Shown here: piece after piece, positions 1 to 8,352 of the stretch
Numbering within the stretch: position 1 is the first letter of the stretch
Layout of the letters: each line of letters begins with the position of its first letter
Origin: Desulfobacterales bacterium
GTDB taxonomy: Bacteria; Desulfobacterota; Desulfobacteria; Desulfobacterales; Desulfobacteraceae
DNA length: 11,565 nt
Reading direction: 5' to 3'
Assembly: GCA_022361135.1 (NCBI GenBank)
Contig: JAKSBM010000762.1
Location: 1 to 11,565, forward strand
Position numbers and translations under genes: made by a program
The notes under the pieces: generated by a model
What the model saw: the letters and a program-made list of their open reading frames with translations, nothing else
Databases searched by the model: none
What the model was told of the DNA's origin: nothing

Positions 1-1
1 C

Positions 2-1030
2 TTAAAGGTGAGGGAGCTGAAGAAGTATTTTCCCGTCCATACGGGATTTTTGAATAGGGTCACCGGTCATGTTCGGGCGGTGGACCGGGTTTCCTTCGAT
101 GTCCGCAAGGGCGAAACCCTGGGTTTGGTGGGAGAATCGGGGTGCGGAAAAACCACCCTGGGCAAAACCCTGATCCGCCTCCAGCGGCCCACCCGGGGAA
201 AAATCCATTTCCATCCCCAGGACCGGCCCCCGGTGGACATCACCGGTATGGGGCGACGGAGACTCAAAAAGGCAGGGCTCACGGGTCGACTCCAAATGGT
301 CTTCCAGGATCCGGCCACCTCCCTCAATCCCCGAATGCTCATCCGCCACATCCTGGCCGAGCCCCTCAAGGCCCGGGGGCACCTGTCCGGTAAAGAAATC
401 ACCGACACGGCCGTGGACCTCCTTGAACATGTGGGATTGACCCGGGACCACCTCCATCGTTATCCCCATGAATTCTCCGGGGGCCAGCGCCAACGCATTG
501 CCGTGGCCCGGGCCGTGGCCACCCGCCCCGACCTCATGGTCCTGGACGAACCCACCTCGGCCCTGGATGTCTCGGTCCAGGCCCAGATCCTCAACCTTTT
601 GGCACGGCTCAAGGACCAATACCAGCTCACCTATATCTTCATCACCCACCATCTCCTGGTGGTGAAATACATCTCCACCCGGATCCTGGTCATGTACCTG
701 GGCAAAGCCGTGGAAACCGCCCCCACCAAAAATCTCTTTACCACCCCGGCCCACCCCTACACCCTGGCCCTGCTTTCGGGCATTCCCACCCTGGACCGGA
801 CCGCCTCCTCCCCCATGGTCCTCACCGGGGATGTCCCCAGTCCCATGGATCCCCCCCGGGGCTGCCGCTTCCACACCCGCTGCCCCATTGCCCAGGACAT
901 CTGCCGCCAAGAGGAACCCACCCTGGAGATTCTGGCACCGGAGACCCCGGACCACCAGGTGGCCTGCCACCGCAAAAACGAGGCAAGGGATCTGCTCCAA
1001 AACCAAGCCCCCATGGAAAATGCCCCATAA
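2..1030 (+). CDS. oppF: Peptide ABC transporter ATP-binding protein (OppF/DppF type), 5' partial
   Basis: Cytoplasmic ATPase subunit that powers an oligopeptide/dipeptide-type importer. Numbered from the GTG at position 8, the protein shows Walker A GESGCGKT (42-49), Q-loop at Q100, ABC signature FSGGQ (156-160), Walker B ending LMVLDE (176-181) and the H-switch at H214. The C-terminal extension PYTLALLSGIP and the Cys-rich RGCRFHTRCP region are typical of the second (F-type) ATPase of Opp/Dpp systems. The frame stays open to the window edge, and the codons before the GTG read L-K, giving LKVREL, which resembles the usual N-terminus of this family. The true start is therefore probably upstream, and the GTG at 8 is probably an internal Val. 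The other transporter genes would lie to the left, outside the window. Substrate cannot be told; DppF or a nickel or glutathione importer ATPase are alternatives. After the H-switch the usual Asp is His (THHL). Confidence 0.93.
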   Translation, partial: LKVRELKKYFPVHTGFLNRVTGHVRAVDRVSFDVRKGETLGLVGESGCGKTTLGKTLIRLQRPTRGKIHFHPQDRPPVDITGMGRRRLKKAGLTGRLQMVFQDPATSLNPRMLIRHILAEPLKARGHLSGKEITDTAVDLLEHVGLTRDHLHRYPHEFSGGQRQRIAVARAVATRPDLMVLDEPTSALDVSVQAQILNLLARLKDQYQLTYIFITHHLLVVKYISTRILVMYLGKAVETAPTKNLFTTPAHPYTLALLSGIPTLDRTASSPMVLTGDVPSPMDPPRGCRFHTRCPIAQDICRQEEPTLEILAPETPDHQVACHRKNEARDLLQNQAPMENAP

Positions 1031-1449
1031 TCCCGGACAATTCATTTCCCCCCCATCAAACCACATATAGCGGTTCTCAAAATATCTTCCTAAACCATGG
1101 GCCATTTTCACAATGGTTTGAAAACCGTTCCAACACGGGTAATCATGGGATTGGCCGATCCCGCCAAGGGGAATGGGCGATGGCAGATTGGGAGAAAAAC
1201 ATTCAAATCAAATGGACAAAGGTCCTCATCTTCCATGGGAATCTCCATTTCGACGCTTAAACGAATTTAATCGGGACCTTATTTTAGGAATCATAATGGC
1301 CGCAATGGCATTGGTGCCCAAAATCCGCTGCCCTCCGTGGTGAACGCCCCCGGGCCTGGGCCCACCCAATCTTTCCTGTACTTTGGCCGAAAAGTATTCC
1401 ATAATGCCGGGGACAAAACGCCAACGCCTGAGATTTAGGAGAAGATGCC
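1031..1449. other. Intergenic region upstream of the CoA-transferase gene
   Basis: About 420 bases without a convincing gene. It contains weak dyads: AAACCAT at 1092-1098 with ATGGTTT at 1113-1119, and TTGGC at 1151-1155 with GCCAA at 1163-1167. A poor sigma-70-like pair, TTGAAA at 1118-1123 and AATCAT 17 bases later, is visible but unconvincing. The end holds a clear ribosome binding site AGGAGAAG at 1437-1444 for the gene starting at 1450. Short reading frames here lack a ribosome binding site and any recognisable composition. No terminator with a T-tract is evident after the ABC ATPase gene. Confidence 0.5.
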
Positions 1450-3303
1450 ATGACCTTGAGCCAGCTGTATCCTGAAAAACTCCTCACTGCGGAAGAGAGC
1501 GTGAAAAAAATCAAAAACGGGAGCCGGGTTTTCCTGGGCACCGGCTGCGGAGAGCCCCAGAGACTGATCCGGGCCATGGTGGAAGACACCACCATCCAGG
1601 ACATCATCATCTACCAGATGCTCTCCTCCACCCTGGCCCGCTACGTCAACGACGACAACTTCCTTTCCCGCTTTTCCCTGAAACTCTTCTTCATCTCCAT
1701 TCTCATGCGCCAGGCCGCTTTTGAGGGTAAAATTGACTATATCCCGGTCTACCTCTCCCAGATCCCCAAAATCTTCGAAAACAATGAAATCGGGCTGGAT
1801 GTGGCCCTGATCCAGGTCAGCCCCCCCGACGAACACGGCTATTGTTCCCTGGGCATCTCCGTGGACATCACCCTTTCGGGCATGCGCAACGCCAAAACCG
1901 TCATTGCCCAGGTCAATCCCCAAATGCCCCGGACCTGGGGGGACGCCGTGGTCCACATGGACGACATCGACTATGTGGTGGAATATGAGGAAGGCCTGGT
2001 GGAATCCCTTCCCCGGCCCAAAAACACCAAGGTCATTGAACGCATCGGCCATTATGTGAACATGCTGGTGGACGACGGGGCCACCCTCCAGGTGGGATTC
2101 GGCCACCTTCCCGACGCCGTGGTCCCCTACCTGGACGATAAAAAGGATCTGGGCATCCACACCCAGGTCATCACCGACGGCCTGCTCCCCCTGTTCCAGA
2201 AAAAGGTGGTGACCAATCGGAAAAAGTCCTACCTCAAGGACCGGGTGGTGGCCTCCCTGTGCATGGGGTCCAAGGCCCTCTACGACTACCTGAACCACAA
2301 TCCCATGTTCTATTTTAAATCCTCGGAATTTGTGAACGATCCCAACATCATAGCCAAAAACGACAACCTCATTTCCATTTCATCGGCCCTGGAGGTGGAC
2401 CTCACCGGACAGGTCTGCACCGATTCCAAGGGCTATCTCTTTTATTCCGGCATCGGGGACCAGGTGGATTTCATCCGGGGATCGGCCATGTCCAAGGGGG
2501 GATTTTCCATCATCATCATCCCCTCCACGGCCCAGAACGGACAGGTTTCCCGCATTGTTCCCCACCTCAGTGAGGGGGCGGGTGTGGCCACCACCCGTGG
2601 GGACATCGACATCATCGTCACGGAATACGGCATTGCGGAAATGCGTCGGAAAAGCATCTACCAGCGGGTCATTGAGCTGGCCCAGATCGCCCATCCCAAA
2701 TTCAGGAAGGGGCTCATCGAAGAGGCCAAAAAACGACGGTATATTTTTGCGGACCAGCTGCCCCCCACCACCCAGGATCTCTTTTTCCTGGACACCTACC
2801 ACGACTCCCTGCAGCTGCCCAACGGCAAGGATGTCTATTTCCGTCCCCTGTTGCCATCGGACGAATTCGAATCCCGCCATTTTTTCTATTCCCTCCAGGA
2901 GGATTCGGTCTATTACCGCTTCTTTAACAAACGGCGGGTCTTTTCCCGGGAAATGCTCCAGCAGCAATGGGCCGAGGTGGATTACAAACGCAACATGACC
3001 CTCATCGGCCTCATGCAATCGGGCAAACGGAAACAGATCGTGGCCATCGGCTCCTATGCCGAGGCCAGCAAGGACGAAGCCGAAGTGGCCTTTCTGGTGA
3101 AGGAAGATCTCCACGGCATGGGAATCGGCACCTATTTATTGGAATGCCTGGAGGGCATTGCCAAGGAAAACCAATACACCCGCTTCCTGGCCACGGTGCT
3201 TGCGGAAAACCGGAAAATGCTCAAGGTCTTTGAAAAAAGATATCCCGATGCCCGGTTCATCCGGACGGGCAGCGGGGAAATTGACGTGGAAATGAAGATA
3301 TGA
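1450..3303 (+). CDS. Acetyl-CoA hydrolase/CoA-transferase family protein fused to a GNAT acetyltransferase domain
   Basis: Two-domain cytoplasmic protein of 617 residues. Residues 1-435 are a full acetyl-CoA hydrolase/4-hydroxybutyrate CoA-transferase-like module: VSPPDEHGYCSLG (133-145), DLGIHTQ (233-239), SSEFVNDPNIIAKNDN (291-306), SGIGDQVDFIRG (333-344), VTEYGIAE (390-397). Residues about 470-617 form a GNAT domain with an acetyl-CoA pyrophosphate loop, HGMGIGT, at 555-561. Family members move CoA between acyl groups or hydrolyse acyl-CoA. The Glu that carries the covalent CoA intermediate in the Clostridium aminobutyricum enzyme (E238, in LGIHSE) aligns with Gln239 (codon CAG, 2164-2166), and the usual Gly-Gly of the substrate loop is Gly-Asp (336-337). 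Classical ping-pong transfer is therefore doubtful. The start is supported by AGGAGAAG at 1437-1444. The gene stands alone, ending at a strong hairpin and facing an acyl-CoA synthetase. Domain assignment is firm; the reaction is not. Confidence 0.9.
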   Translation: MTLSQLYPEKLLTAEESVKKIKNGSRVFLGTGCGEPQRLIRAMVEDTTIQDIIIYQMLSSTLARYVNDDNFLSRFSLKLFFISILMRQAAFEGKIDYIPVYLSQIPKIFENNEIGLDVALIQVSPPDEHGYCSLGISVDITLSGMRNAKTVIAQVNPQMPRTWGDAVVHMDDIDYVVEYEEGLVESLPRPKNTKVIERIGHYVNMLVDDGATLQVGFGHLPDAVVPYLDDKKDLGIHTQVITDGLLPLFQKKVVTNRKKSYLKDRVVASLCMGSKALYDYLNHNPMFYFKSSEFVNDPNIIAKNDNLISISSALEVDLTGQVCTDSKGYLFYSGIGDQVDFIRGSAMSKGGFSIIIIPSTAQNGQVSRIVPHLSEGAGVATTRGDIDIIVTEYGIAEMRRKSIYQRVIELAQIAHPKFRKGLIEEAKKRRYIFADQLPPTTQDLFFLDTYHDSLQLPNGKDVYFRPLLPSDEFESRHFFYSLQEDSVYYRFFNKRRVFSREMLQQQWAEVDYKRNMTLIGLMQSGKRKQIVAIGSYAEASKDEAEVAFLVKEDLHGMGIGTYLLECLEGIAKENQYTRFLATVLAENRKMLKVFEKRYPDARFIRTGSGEIDVEMKI

Positions 3304-3306
3304 AAA

Positions 3307-3330
3307 CGGCCCCCCGAATCCGGGGGGCCG
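3307..3330. terminator. Bidirectional hairpin terminator between convergent genes
   Basis: Perfect 10-bp GC stem: CGGCCCCCCG (3307-3316), loop AATC, CGGGGGGCCG (3321-3330). It begins just after the TGA at 3301-3303. On the minus strand the stem is followed directly by TTTTC, a better U-tract than the plus-strand side (CCTGCATTTT), so it probably ends transcripts of both converging genes. A second, weaker stem (TCCCGG at 3352-3357, CCGGGA at 3363-3368) lies just beyond the stop of the minus-strand gene. Confidence 0.8.
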
Positions 3331-3370
3331 CCTGCATTTTAACGATGTTCATCCCGGAATCACCGGGAAT

Positions 3371-5134
3371 CTATTTTTTATTCTTTGAACTCAACTCAGG
3401 AAAATCCCAATAGAAATATTCGGTGATATTTTCCAGTTCATCGCCTTCCACCTTGCTCACCTCCATTTCCCGCAGTTCAATGCGCCGGATCTTCCCGGAA
3501 ATGGTCTTGGGAACCTCGGAGACAAACTCAATGATTCTGGGAATCTTGAACTTGGCCAGCAGGTTGATGGTGTGCTTGAACAATTCCAATGCCAATTCCC
3601 GGCTGGGTTCGTACCCGGCGTTGAGGATGACATAGGCCTTGACCAGCTGGTAGCGTTTGGGATCCGGTGCCCCCACGACGGCGGCTTCACCCACGGAAGG
3701 ATGTTCCACCAGGGCACTTTCCACCTCAAAGGGACCGATGCGGTAATCCGAAGATTTGATCACGTCGTCGGCCCGGCCCACAAACCACCAATAGCCTTCT
3801 TCGTCAAAGGAGGCCCGGTCGCCGGTGTAATAGAAATTATCCACAAATACGGAACTCATCTTTTCCGGGTTTCCAATGTACTCGGAAAAAAGTCCCAGGG
3901 CCCGCCACCGGTCCAGGCGCACCACAATGTGCCCCACGGTGTCCGGAGTGGTAATCATATTCCCTTCGTCGTCGGCCAATGCCATATCATACATAAAGGA
4001 AGGCATGCCAAAGGAGCCCGACTTCATCCGCCCTTCCATCCAGGGGAAGTTGCCGATCATGGCCGTGGACTCGGTCTGGCCGTAGAAATCCCGGATCTCT
4101 GTTCCCGTGGCATTCTTCCACTGGGTGATGACCTCCGGATTCAAGGGTTCCCCGGCGGAAATGGATTGACGGAGGCTGGACAGATCGTACTGGGCCAGAT
4201 CCATGTTCACAAACATCCGCCACGCCGTGGGGGGACCGCAGAAGGTGGTTACTTTATGCCGCCCCAGGGCCTTGAGATAGGCATCTCCGTCCAGGGTGGT
4301 GAATTGGAAGGCCGTGACCGTGGCCCCCACGTTAAAGGGCGAAAAGAAACTGGACCATGCCCATTTTCCCCAGCCCGGGGCACTGAGATTGTGATGGATA
4401 TCATCGTTCTGAACCCCGATCATCACTGTGGTGGAAAGGTGACCCATGGGATAGGAGACGGCCGTATGGCCAACGCGTTTGGGAAGCCCGGTGGTTCCGG
4501 AGGTGAAGAAGCAGAATAAGATTTCGTCTGATTGGGTATGAGCAGCGTCGGCATCTTTGGCTTCTGAGGTAATCTCTTCAAAGGAGAACCATCCAGGTCG
4601 TTCTCCCAACACGATTTTCACCCGGGGTTCAATCCCGGTCTCCTTGGCCGCCTCGTCAATGAGACGGGCCGATTCCGGATCGGCAATGATGACGTCCGGT
4701 GCATAGGTTTCAAAGCGAAATTCCATTTCCCGGGGCGTCATGGTGGTGGCCGTGGGAACGGTGACGATCCCGGCCTTGATAGCGGCCAGGCTGGCGAACC
4801 ATATCTCCGGGACCAGGGGGGCCATCATATACATGTTGTCCCGGTGGCCCACATTGTGGCGTGCCAGAAAATTGATCAATTGGTTGGCCCGTTCCAGCAG
4901 TTGTCGATAGGTGAATTCCCGTACTTCGCCCGTGTGGATGTCGGTCCAGATTAAAGCGGTTTTTTCAGGGGTTTCACGGACATGCAGCCCTTCAAAAACC
5001 TCTGAAACCCAGTTAAAATGAGAAGGGATCTCAATGGCGTTCAGCTTTTCGAAAAACGCCCTGGCCTTCTCCTCCTTTGCCTGACTGTTGTCCATCTGAT
5101 TGATGCGGATAACATCTTGAAACAGCTCTCTCAT
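3371..5134 (-). CDS. AMP-forming acyl-CoA synthetase (medium-chain/benzoate-CoA ligase-like)
   Basis: Cytoplasmic ANL-superfamily ligase that activates a carboxylic acid to acyl-AMP and then to acyl-CoA. With the ATG at 5134 it has 587 residues, a normal length. All core motifs are intact: P-loop TSGTTGLPK (211-219), YGQTE (351-355), YTGDR (436-440), hinge region FVGRADDVIKSSDYRIGP (451-468) and the catalytic-Lys region PKTISGKIRR (542-551, K548). An upstream in-frame ATG at 5161 has no ribosome binding site, whereas AAGGAG (5146-5151 on minus) lies 11 bases before the ATG at 5134, so I prefer the shorter form. A good promoter lies at 5198-5227. The gene converges with the CoA-transferase/GNAT gene, and both act on acyl-CoAs, though they are not co-transcribed. 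The sequence resembles medium-chain or aromatic acid ligases more than acetyl-CoA synthetase; the exact substrate is unknown. Confidence 0.93.
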   Translation of the reverse strand: MRELFQDVIRINQMDNSQAKEEKARAFFEKLNAIEIPSHFNWVSEVFEGLHVRETPEKTALIWTDIHTGEVREFTYRQLLERANQLINFLARHNVGHRDNMYMMAPLVPEIWFASLAAIKAGIVTVPTATTMTPREMEFRFETYAPDVIIADPESARLIDEAAKETGIEPRVKIVLGERPGWFSFEEITSEAKDADAAHTQSDEILFCFFTSGTTGLPKRVGHTAVSYPMGHLSTTVMIGVQNDDIHHNLSAPGWGKWAWSSFFSPFNVGATVTAFQFTTLDGDAYLKALGRHKVTTFCGPPTAWRMFVNMDLAQYDLSSLRQSISAGEPLNPEVITQWKNATGTEIRDFYGQTESTAMIGNFPWMEGRMKSGSFGMPSFMYDMALADDEGNMITTPDTVGHIVVRLDRWRALGLFSEYIGNPEKMSSVFVDNFYYTGDRASFDEEGYWWFVGRADDVIKSSDYRIGPFEVESALVEHPSVGEAAVVGAPDPKRYQLVKAYVILNAGYEPSRELALELFKHTINLLAKFKIPRIIEFVSEVPKTISGKIRRIELREMEVSKVEGDELENITEYFYWDFPELSSKNKK

Positions 5135-5197
5135 ACCCGAAAACACTCCTTGCAATCCCAATTAATAATATGTATAGCATCAGACCAAACACCTGGT

Positions 5198-5227
5198 TCT
5201 ATAGTGTATCGTTATGATATTTGTCAA
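5198..5227 (-). promoter_or_regulatory. Sigma-70-type promoter of the acyl-CoA synthetase gene
   Basis: Reading the minus strand, a perfect TTGACA -35 (5227-5222) is followed after 18 bases by TATAGA (5203-5198). This predicts a leader of roughly 55-60 bases before the ATG at 5134. It sits in the AT-rich 147-base gap shared with the divergent dihydrouridine synthase gene. No equally good plus-strand promoter was found there. A small dyad (ACCA, then TGGT six bases later, within 5184-5197) lies just downstream of the -10 and could be an operator, but this is weak. Confidence 0.6.
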
Positions 5228-5281
5228 AATATTTTTAACTAGATAGTAACTGCAACACCCCAAAACAGGCTTTAATCACCC

Positions 5282-6277
5282 ATGAAAAAAAAGGACGAAA
5301 TCATTATCCTGGCGCCGCTCCAGGGTTTTACCGATCTGACATTCAGAAATGTCTATGCCAAACATTTTTCCGGTATAGATGAGGCAATTGCCCCCTTCAT
5401 TTCCACCATGGGGGAGAAAAGAATGAAAGCCTCCCGCCTGAAGGACGTCGAATTGGAACGCAATCGCAGCCTATTTGTCGTCCCCCAGATCATGGGAAAT
5501 GTGGCCGAAGATTTTATCTTCCTGGCCGACCATCTCCATGCCATGGGCCACGAAACCGTAAACTGGAACCTAGGTTGCCCACATTCCAAGATCGCAAAAA
5601 AACAGAGAGGTTCCGGGCTTTTACTTTATCCTGAAAAAATAGACCGTCTGCTAGAACAGATTGTTCCGGCCATGAAGCCCAGCCTTTCGGTGAAAATCCG
5701 TTTGGGCCGCCGGAACAAGGATGAAATTTATAAATTATTGGAAATTTTCGACCGGCACCCGGTCACGGAAATCATCCTCCACCCCCGCACCGGCACCCAG
5801 ATGTACACAGGAACCTCGGACCACGATGCCTTTGAAAAGGCCATGGAAGCCAGCCGCCACAAATTCGTTTACAATGGGGATATCACCGACATGGCCTCCC
5901 ATGACCGGGTACGGGAACGTTTCCCCCATATCCATCGCATCATGATCGGCCGGGGCATCCTTTCCAACCCCTTTCTGCCGGAACAGATCAAGGGGCTGGT
6001 TTCCCCCGAAGACGGGGACAATGCCCATCGCCTGCACCGACTCAAGGCCTTCCACGATGAGCTCATGGCCGAGTATGCCCACATTTTTTCCGGTCCCGGC
6101 CACCTCACCGACCGGATGAAGGGATTCTGGACCTATCTGGGCCCCTCCTTTGAAGGCCATAAAAAACCGTTGAAGCAGATTTTAAAATCCACATCGCTGG
6201 AAATCTTCCAGGAACGGGTGGAAAGCTTTTTTCAACTGGGCTTGACCTTTTCGCCGGAAACCCAGCCGACCCATTAA
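5282..6277 (+). CDS. dus: tRNA-dihydrouridine synthase family protein
   Basis: FMN-dependent enzyme that reduces uridines in the tRNA D-loop to dihydrouridine using NAD(P)H. The 331-residue protein has the Dus fold signatures in order: LAPLQGFTD (10-18, FMN site at the barrel start), NLGCP with the catalytic Cys99 (96-100), VKIRLG (137-142), LHPRT with His167 (166-170), NGDI (198-201) and GRG (223-225). The C-terminal helical tRNA-binding domain follows. Length fits the family. The ATG at 5282 is the only sensible start, but it has no clear ribosome binding site and no clear promoter. The gene is monocistronic: divergent from the acyl-CoA synthetase and convergent with the FadH-like gene, with a long hairpin after its TAA. 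Its subgroup (DusA, B or C) cannot be assigned from motifs, and nothing ties it to its metabolic neighbours. Confidence 0.92.
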   Translation: MKKKDEIIILAPLQGFTDLTFRNVYAKHFSGIDEAIAPFISTMGEKRMKASRLKDVELERNRSLFVVPQIMGNVAEDFIFLADHLHAMGHETVNWNLGCPHSKIAKKQRGSGLLLYPEKIDRLLEQIVPAMKPSLSVKIRLGRRNKDEIYKLLEIFDRHPVTEIILHPRTGTQMYTGTSDHDAFEKAMEASRHKFVYNGDITDMASHDRVRERFPHIHRIMIGRGILSNPFLPEQIKGLVSPEDGDNAHRLHRLKAFHDELMAEYAHIFSGPGHLTDRMKGFWTYLGPSFEGHKKPLKQILKSTSLEIFQERVESFFQLGLTFSPETQPTH

Positions 6278-6283
6278 TTTCCC

Positions 6284-6325
6284 ATGGAAGGGGCCGGTGC
6301 CGACATCGGAACCGGCCCCTTCCAT
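6284..6325. terminator. Long GC-rich hairpin between convergent genes
   Basis: Perfect 15-bp stem: ATGGAAGGGGCCGGT at 6284-6298 pairs with 6311-6325, with a 12-base loop (6299-6310) that can itself form CCGA/TCGG. It fills nearly all the space between the TAA at 6275-6277 (+) and the TGA at 6329-6331 (-). Neither side has a proper T-tract, so it is either a weak bidirectional terminator or a 3'-end stabiliser. Confidence 0.6.
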
Positions 6326-6328
6326 CAA

Positions 6329-8329
6329 TCAGACCTCCATGCCCACCTGATATCCCTGGTGGACCGCTTCAAAGGCCGTGGCCACCTGACGGGCATCCCC
6401 GGCACTCCAGACCGGAATATCCAAGGCCTTGGCATCGGCCACCAGCCGGTTCACGCTGGTGGAACCCGCCGCCACCACCACGGTGTCTGCGGCAAGGGAG
6501 TGTTCCTCCCCATCCTGCTCAAAGGAAAGTCCCCTGGGGGTGATTTCATTGACCCGGGCCATGGGAATGGTCTCAATCCCCAAGCGTCCAACATCCTGCA
6601 TCATGCCCCACTTGGTGGACTTTCCAATGTCCTTGCCCACCTTGTCGGTCATCTCCAGAAGGGTCACCTTTTTGCTGCCGGTCACGGCCATCTCCGCCAG
6701 AACCTCGGGCCGTTCCGCCTGGTTCACCATGAGAAACTTCAGGGTTTCCCCATCCAGGGTCCCCTTTTCCGCCAGGAAGAGTGCCGTTTCCACCCCGACG
6801 GCCCCTCCGCCGATGATGGCCACATGGGTCCCAGTCCCCGCCCTTTCGGTGAGGACATCCCAGGCATCCACCACATGGTCCAGATCCAAACCGGGAATGG
6901 GGGGAACCAGGGGTTTGGCACCGGTGGCCACGATGAGGGCATGGGGTTTTTCCCGTTCCAACATGACCTTGTCCACGGGGCAATTCAATTCCACCGGGAT
7001 ACCGGCCAATTCCACCTGGGAGGTCAGATCCGCTGCAAATTGGGCAAATTCATCACGACCGGGAGGGGCAGCGGCCAGGAAGAGTTGTCCCCCCAGGCGA
7101 TCCCCGGCCTCAAACAGGCGCACCCGGTGCCCCCGCCGGTGGGCGGTCAGGGCGGCCATCATTCCGGCGGCGCCCCCACCGGCCACCCAGACTGTCTTGG
7201 GTTCCGCTGCCTGCTCGGGACCGCCTCCGGCTTCATACCCGGCCATGGGATTACAGAGGCATTCCACATGTTTCAATTTAAAAAGATTGTCAAAGCAGCC
7301 CTGGGCGCAGGCAATGCAGTGGATAATCTCCGACTCCCGGCCCTGGGACGCTTTCAATGGCAGGTCGGGATCCGCGATGAGACTCCGGCCCATGGCCACC
7401 ATATCACAATGGCCTTCACCCAGGACCTCCCGCGCCGTTTCCGGATCATTGATGCGGTGGGAGGCAATCACAGGTACGTCCACGGCCTCACGGATTCCCC
7501 GGGCCAGATAAACAAAGGCCCCCCGGGGAACCTGGGTGACAATCTGGGGCACCCGGGCCTCGTGCCAGCCCACATTGATGCAGAGGGCGTCCACCGGCCC
7601 CTGGGCCAGGGCCCGGGCATAGGCCTTTAATTCTTCCCGATCATTGCCCCCGGCCATGAAATCATTTCCATTGATTCGGTAGATCAACGGATACTCCGGC
7701 CCCACGGCCTCCCGTATGGCCTGGGCAATCTCCAGGCCGAAACGCATGCGGTTTTCAAGGCTGCCCCCGTATTCATCGGTGCGCTGGTTGGTCAGGGGAG
7801 AAAGGAACTCGGAAATCAAATAGCCGGTGCCCGAAAGCACCTCCACGGCATCAAACCCCGCCTCTTTGATCCTGCGGGCGGCCGAGGCAAAATCGGCAAT
7901 GGTCTGCTGGATATCCTCCAGGGTCATTTCCCGGGGTTCCTCACGGGTCATGCGGGAGGCGATGGGGGAAGGGGCCACCGGCTTCTGCCCATTGATGAAA
8001 AAGGAAAAATTATACCGTCCGGCGTGGTTGATCTGGGCTGCGGCCTTGGAACCATTTTCCTGGATGGCCCGGGCCAGGCGGGCCAGGCCGGGGATGAACC
8101 GGTCGTGGTGTGCCCCGATGTTCTGGGTATTGCCGGCCAAATCATTCACCGTGCAATAGCCCACACAGATCATGGCCGGACCGCCCCGGGCCCGGCGGGC
8201 GTAGAATTCCACAATTTGGTCGGTGACCTCAAATTCCATGCCCATGCCCAGGTGCATGGCAGGGAGATAGATTCTATTTTCCAGGGTCAATTCATTGATG
8301 CGCATGGGGGTGAACAAAGGATCACTCAT
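6329..8329 (-). CDS. fadH: 2,4-dienoyl-CoA reductase-like NAD(P)H:flavin oxidoreductase (FadH type)
   Basis: Iron-sulfur flavoenzyme of 666 residues (E. coli FadH is of similar size) that reduces 2,4-dienoyl-CoA esters during oxidation of unsaturated fatty acids. The N-terminal Old-Yellow-Enzyme barrel (about 1-340) keeps the catalytic Tyr170 in GYLISEF and His256 in GWHEAR, each offset by four from FadH Y166 and H252. The [4Fe-4S] ligands C338, C341, C345 and C357 have exactly the FadH spacing. An FAD-binding GGGAAG follows at about 384-389, with a second nucleotide-binding motif, IIGGGAVG, further on. AAGGAGG (8335-8341) sits five bases before the ATG, an ideal ribosome binding site. It is 23 bases downstream of the MerR-type gene and probably co-transcribed with it. 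The paralogous 2-enoate reductase is the main alternative; conservation of the local FadH sequence favours dienoyl-CoA. Confidence 0.9.
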   Translation of the reverse strand: MSDPLFTPMRINELTLENRIYLPAMHLGMGMEFEVTDQIVEFYARRARGGPAMICVGYCTVNDLAGNTQNIGAHHDRFIPGLARLARAIQENGSKAAAQINHAGRYNFSFFINGQKPVAPSPIASRMTREEPREMTLEDIQQTIADFASAARRIKEAGFDAVEVLSGTGYLISEFLSPLTNQRTDEYGGSLENRMRFGLEIAQAIREAVGPEYPLIYRINGNDFMAGGNDREELKAYARALAQGPVDALCINVGWHEARVPQIVTQVPRGAFVYLARGIREAVDVPVIASHRINDPETAREVLGEGHCDMVAMGRSLIADPDLPLKASQGRESEIIHCIACAQGCFDNLFKLKHVECLCNPMAGYEAGGGPEQAAEPKTVWVAGGGAAGMMAALTAHRRGHRVRLFEAGDRLGGQLFLAAAPPGRDEFAQFAADLTSQVELAGIPVELNCPVDKVMLEREKPHALIVATGAKPLVPPIPGLDLDHVVDAWDVLTERAGTGTHVAIIGGGAVGVETALFLAEKGTLDGETLKFLMVNQAERPEVLAEMAVTGSKKVTLLEMTDKVGKDIGKSTKWGMMQDVGRLGIETIPMARVNEITPRGLSFEQDGEEHSLAADTVVVAAGSTSVNRLVADAKALDIPVWSAGDARQVATAFEAVHQGYQVGMEV

Positions 8330-8352
8330 GGGTTCCTCCTTGGTCTTAGCCG

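Noticed and set aside
2..1111. Long minus-strand ORF opposite the ABC ATPase
   Set aside because: Gly/His-rich composition typical of the antisense of a GC-rich gene; the plus-strand ATPase is unmistakable.
1306..1319. TGGCATTGGTGCCC as a sigma-54 promoter for the CoA-transferase
   Set aside because: GG-to-GC spacing is three bases too short.
3301..3339. TGA of the CoA-transferase gene followed by a hairpin, as a second Sec codon
   Set aside because: The GNAT domain is complete at this stop, readthrough adds only 12 codons, and the loop AATC has no G. It fits a terminator.
5135..5161. Upstream ATG start (5161) for the acyl-CoA synthetase
   Set aside because: No ribosome binding site precedes it, and the only good one (AAGGAG) lies downstream of it, before the ATG at 5134.
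6284..7630. 448-residue plus-strand ORF opposite the fadH-like gene
   Set aside because: Antisense shadow with Gly/His-rich low-information sequence; all FadH catalytic residues are on the minus strand.
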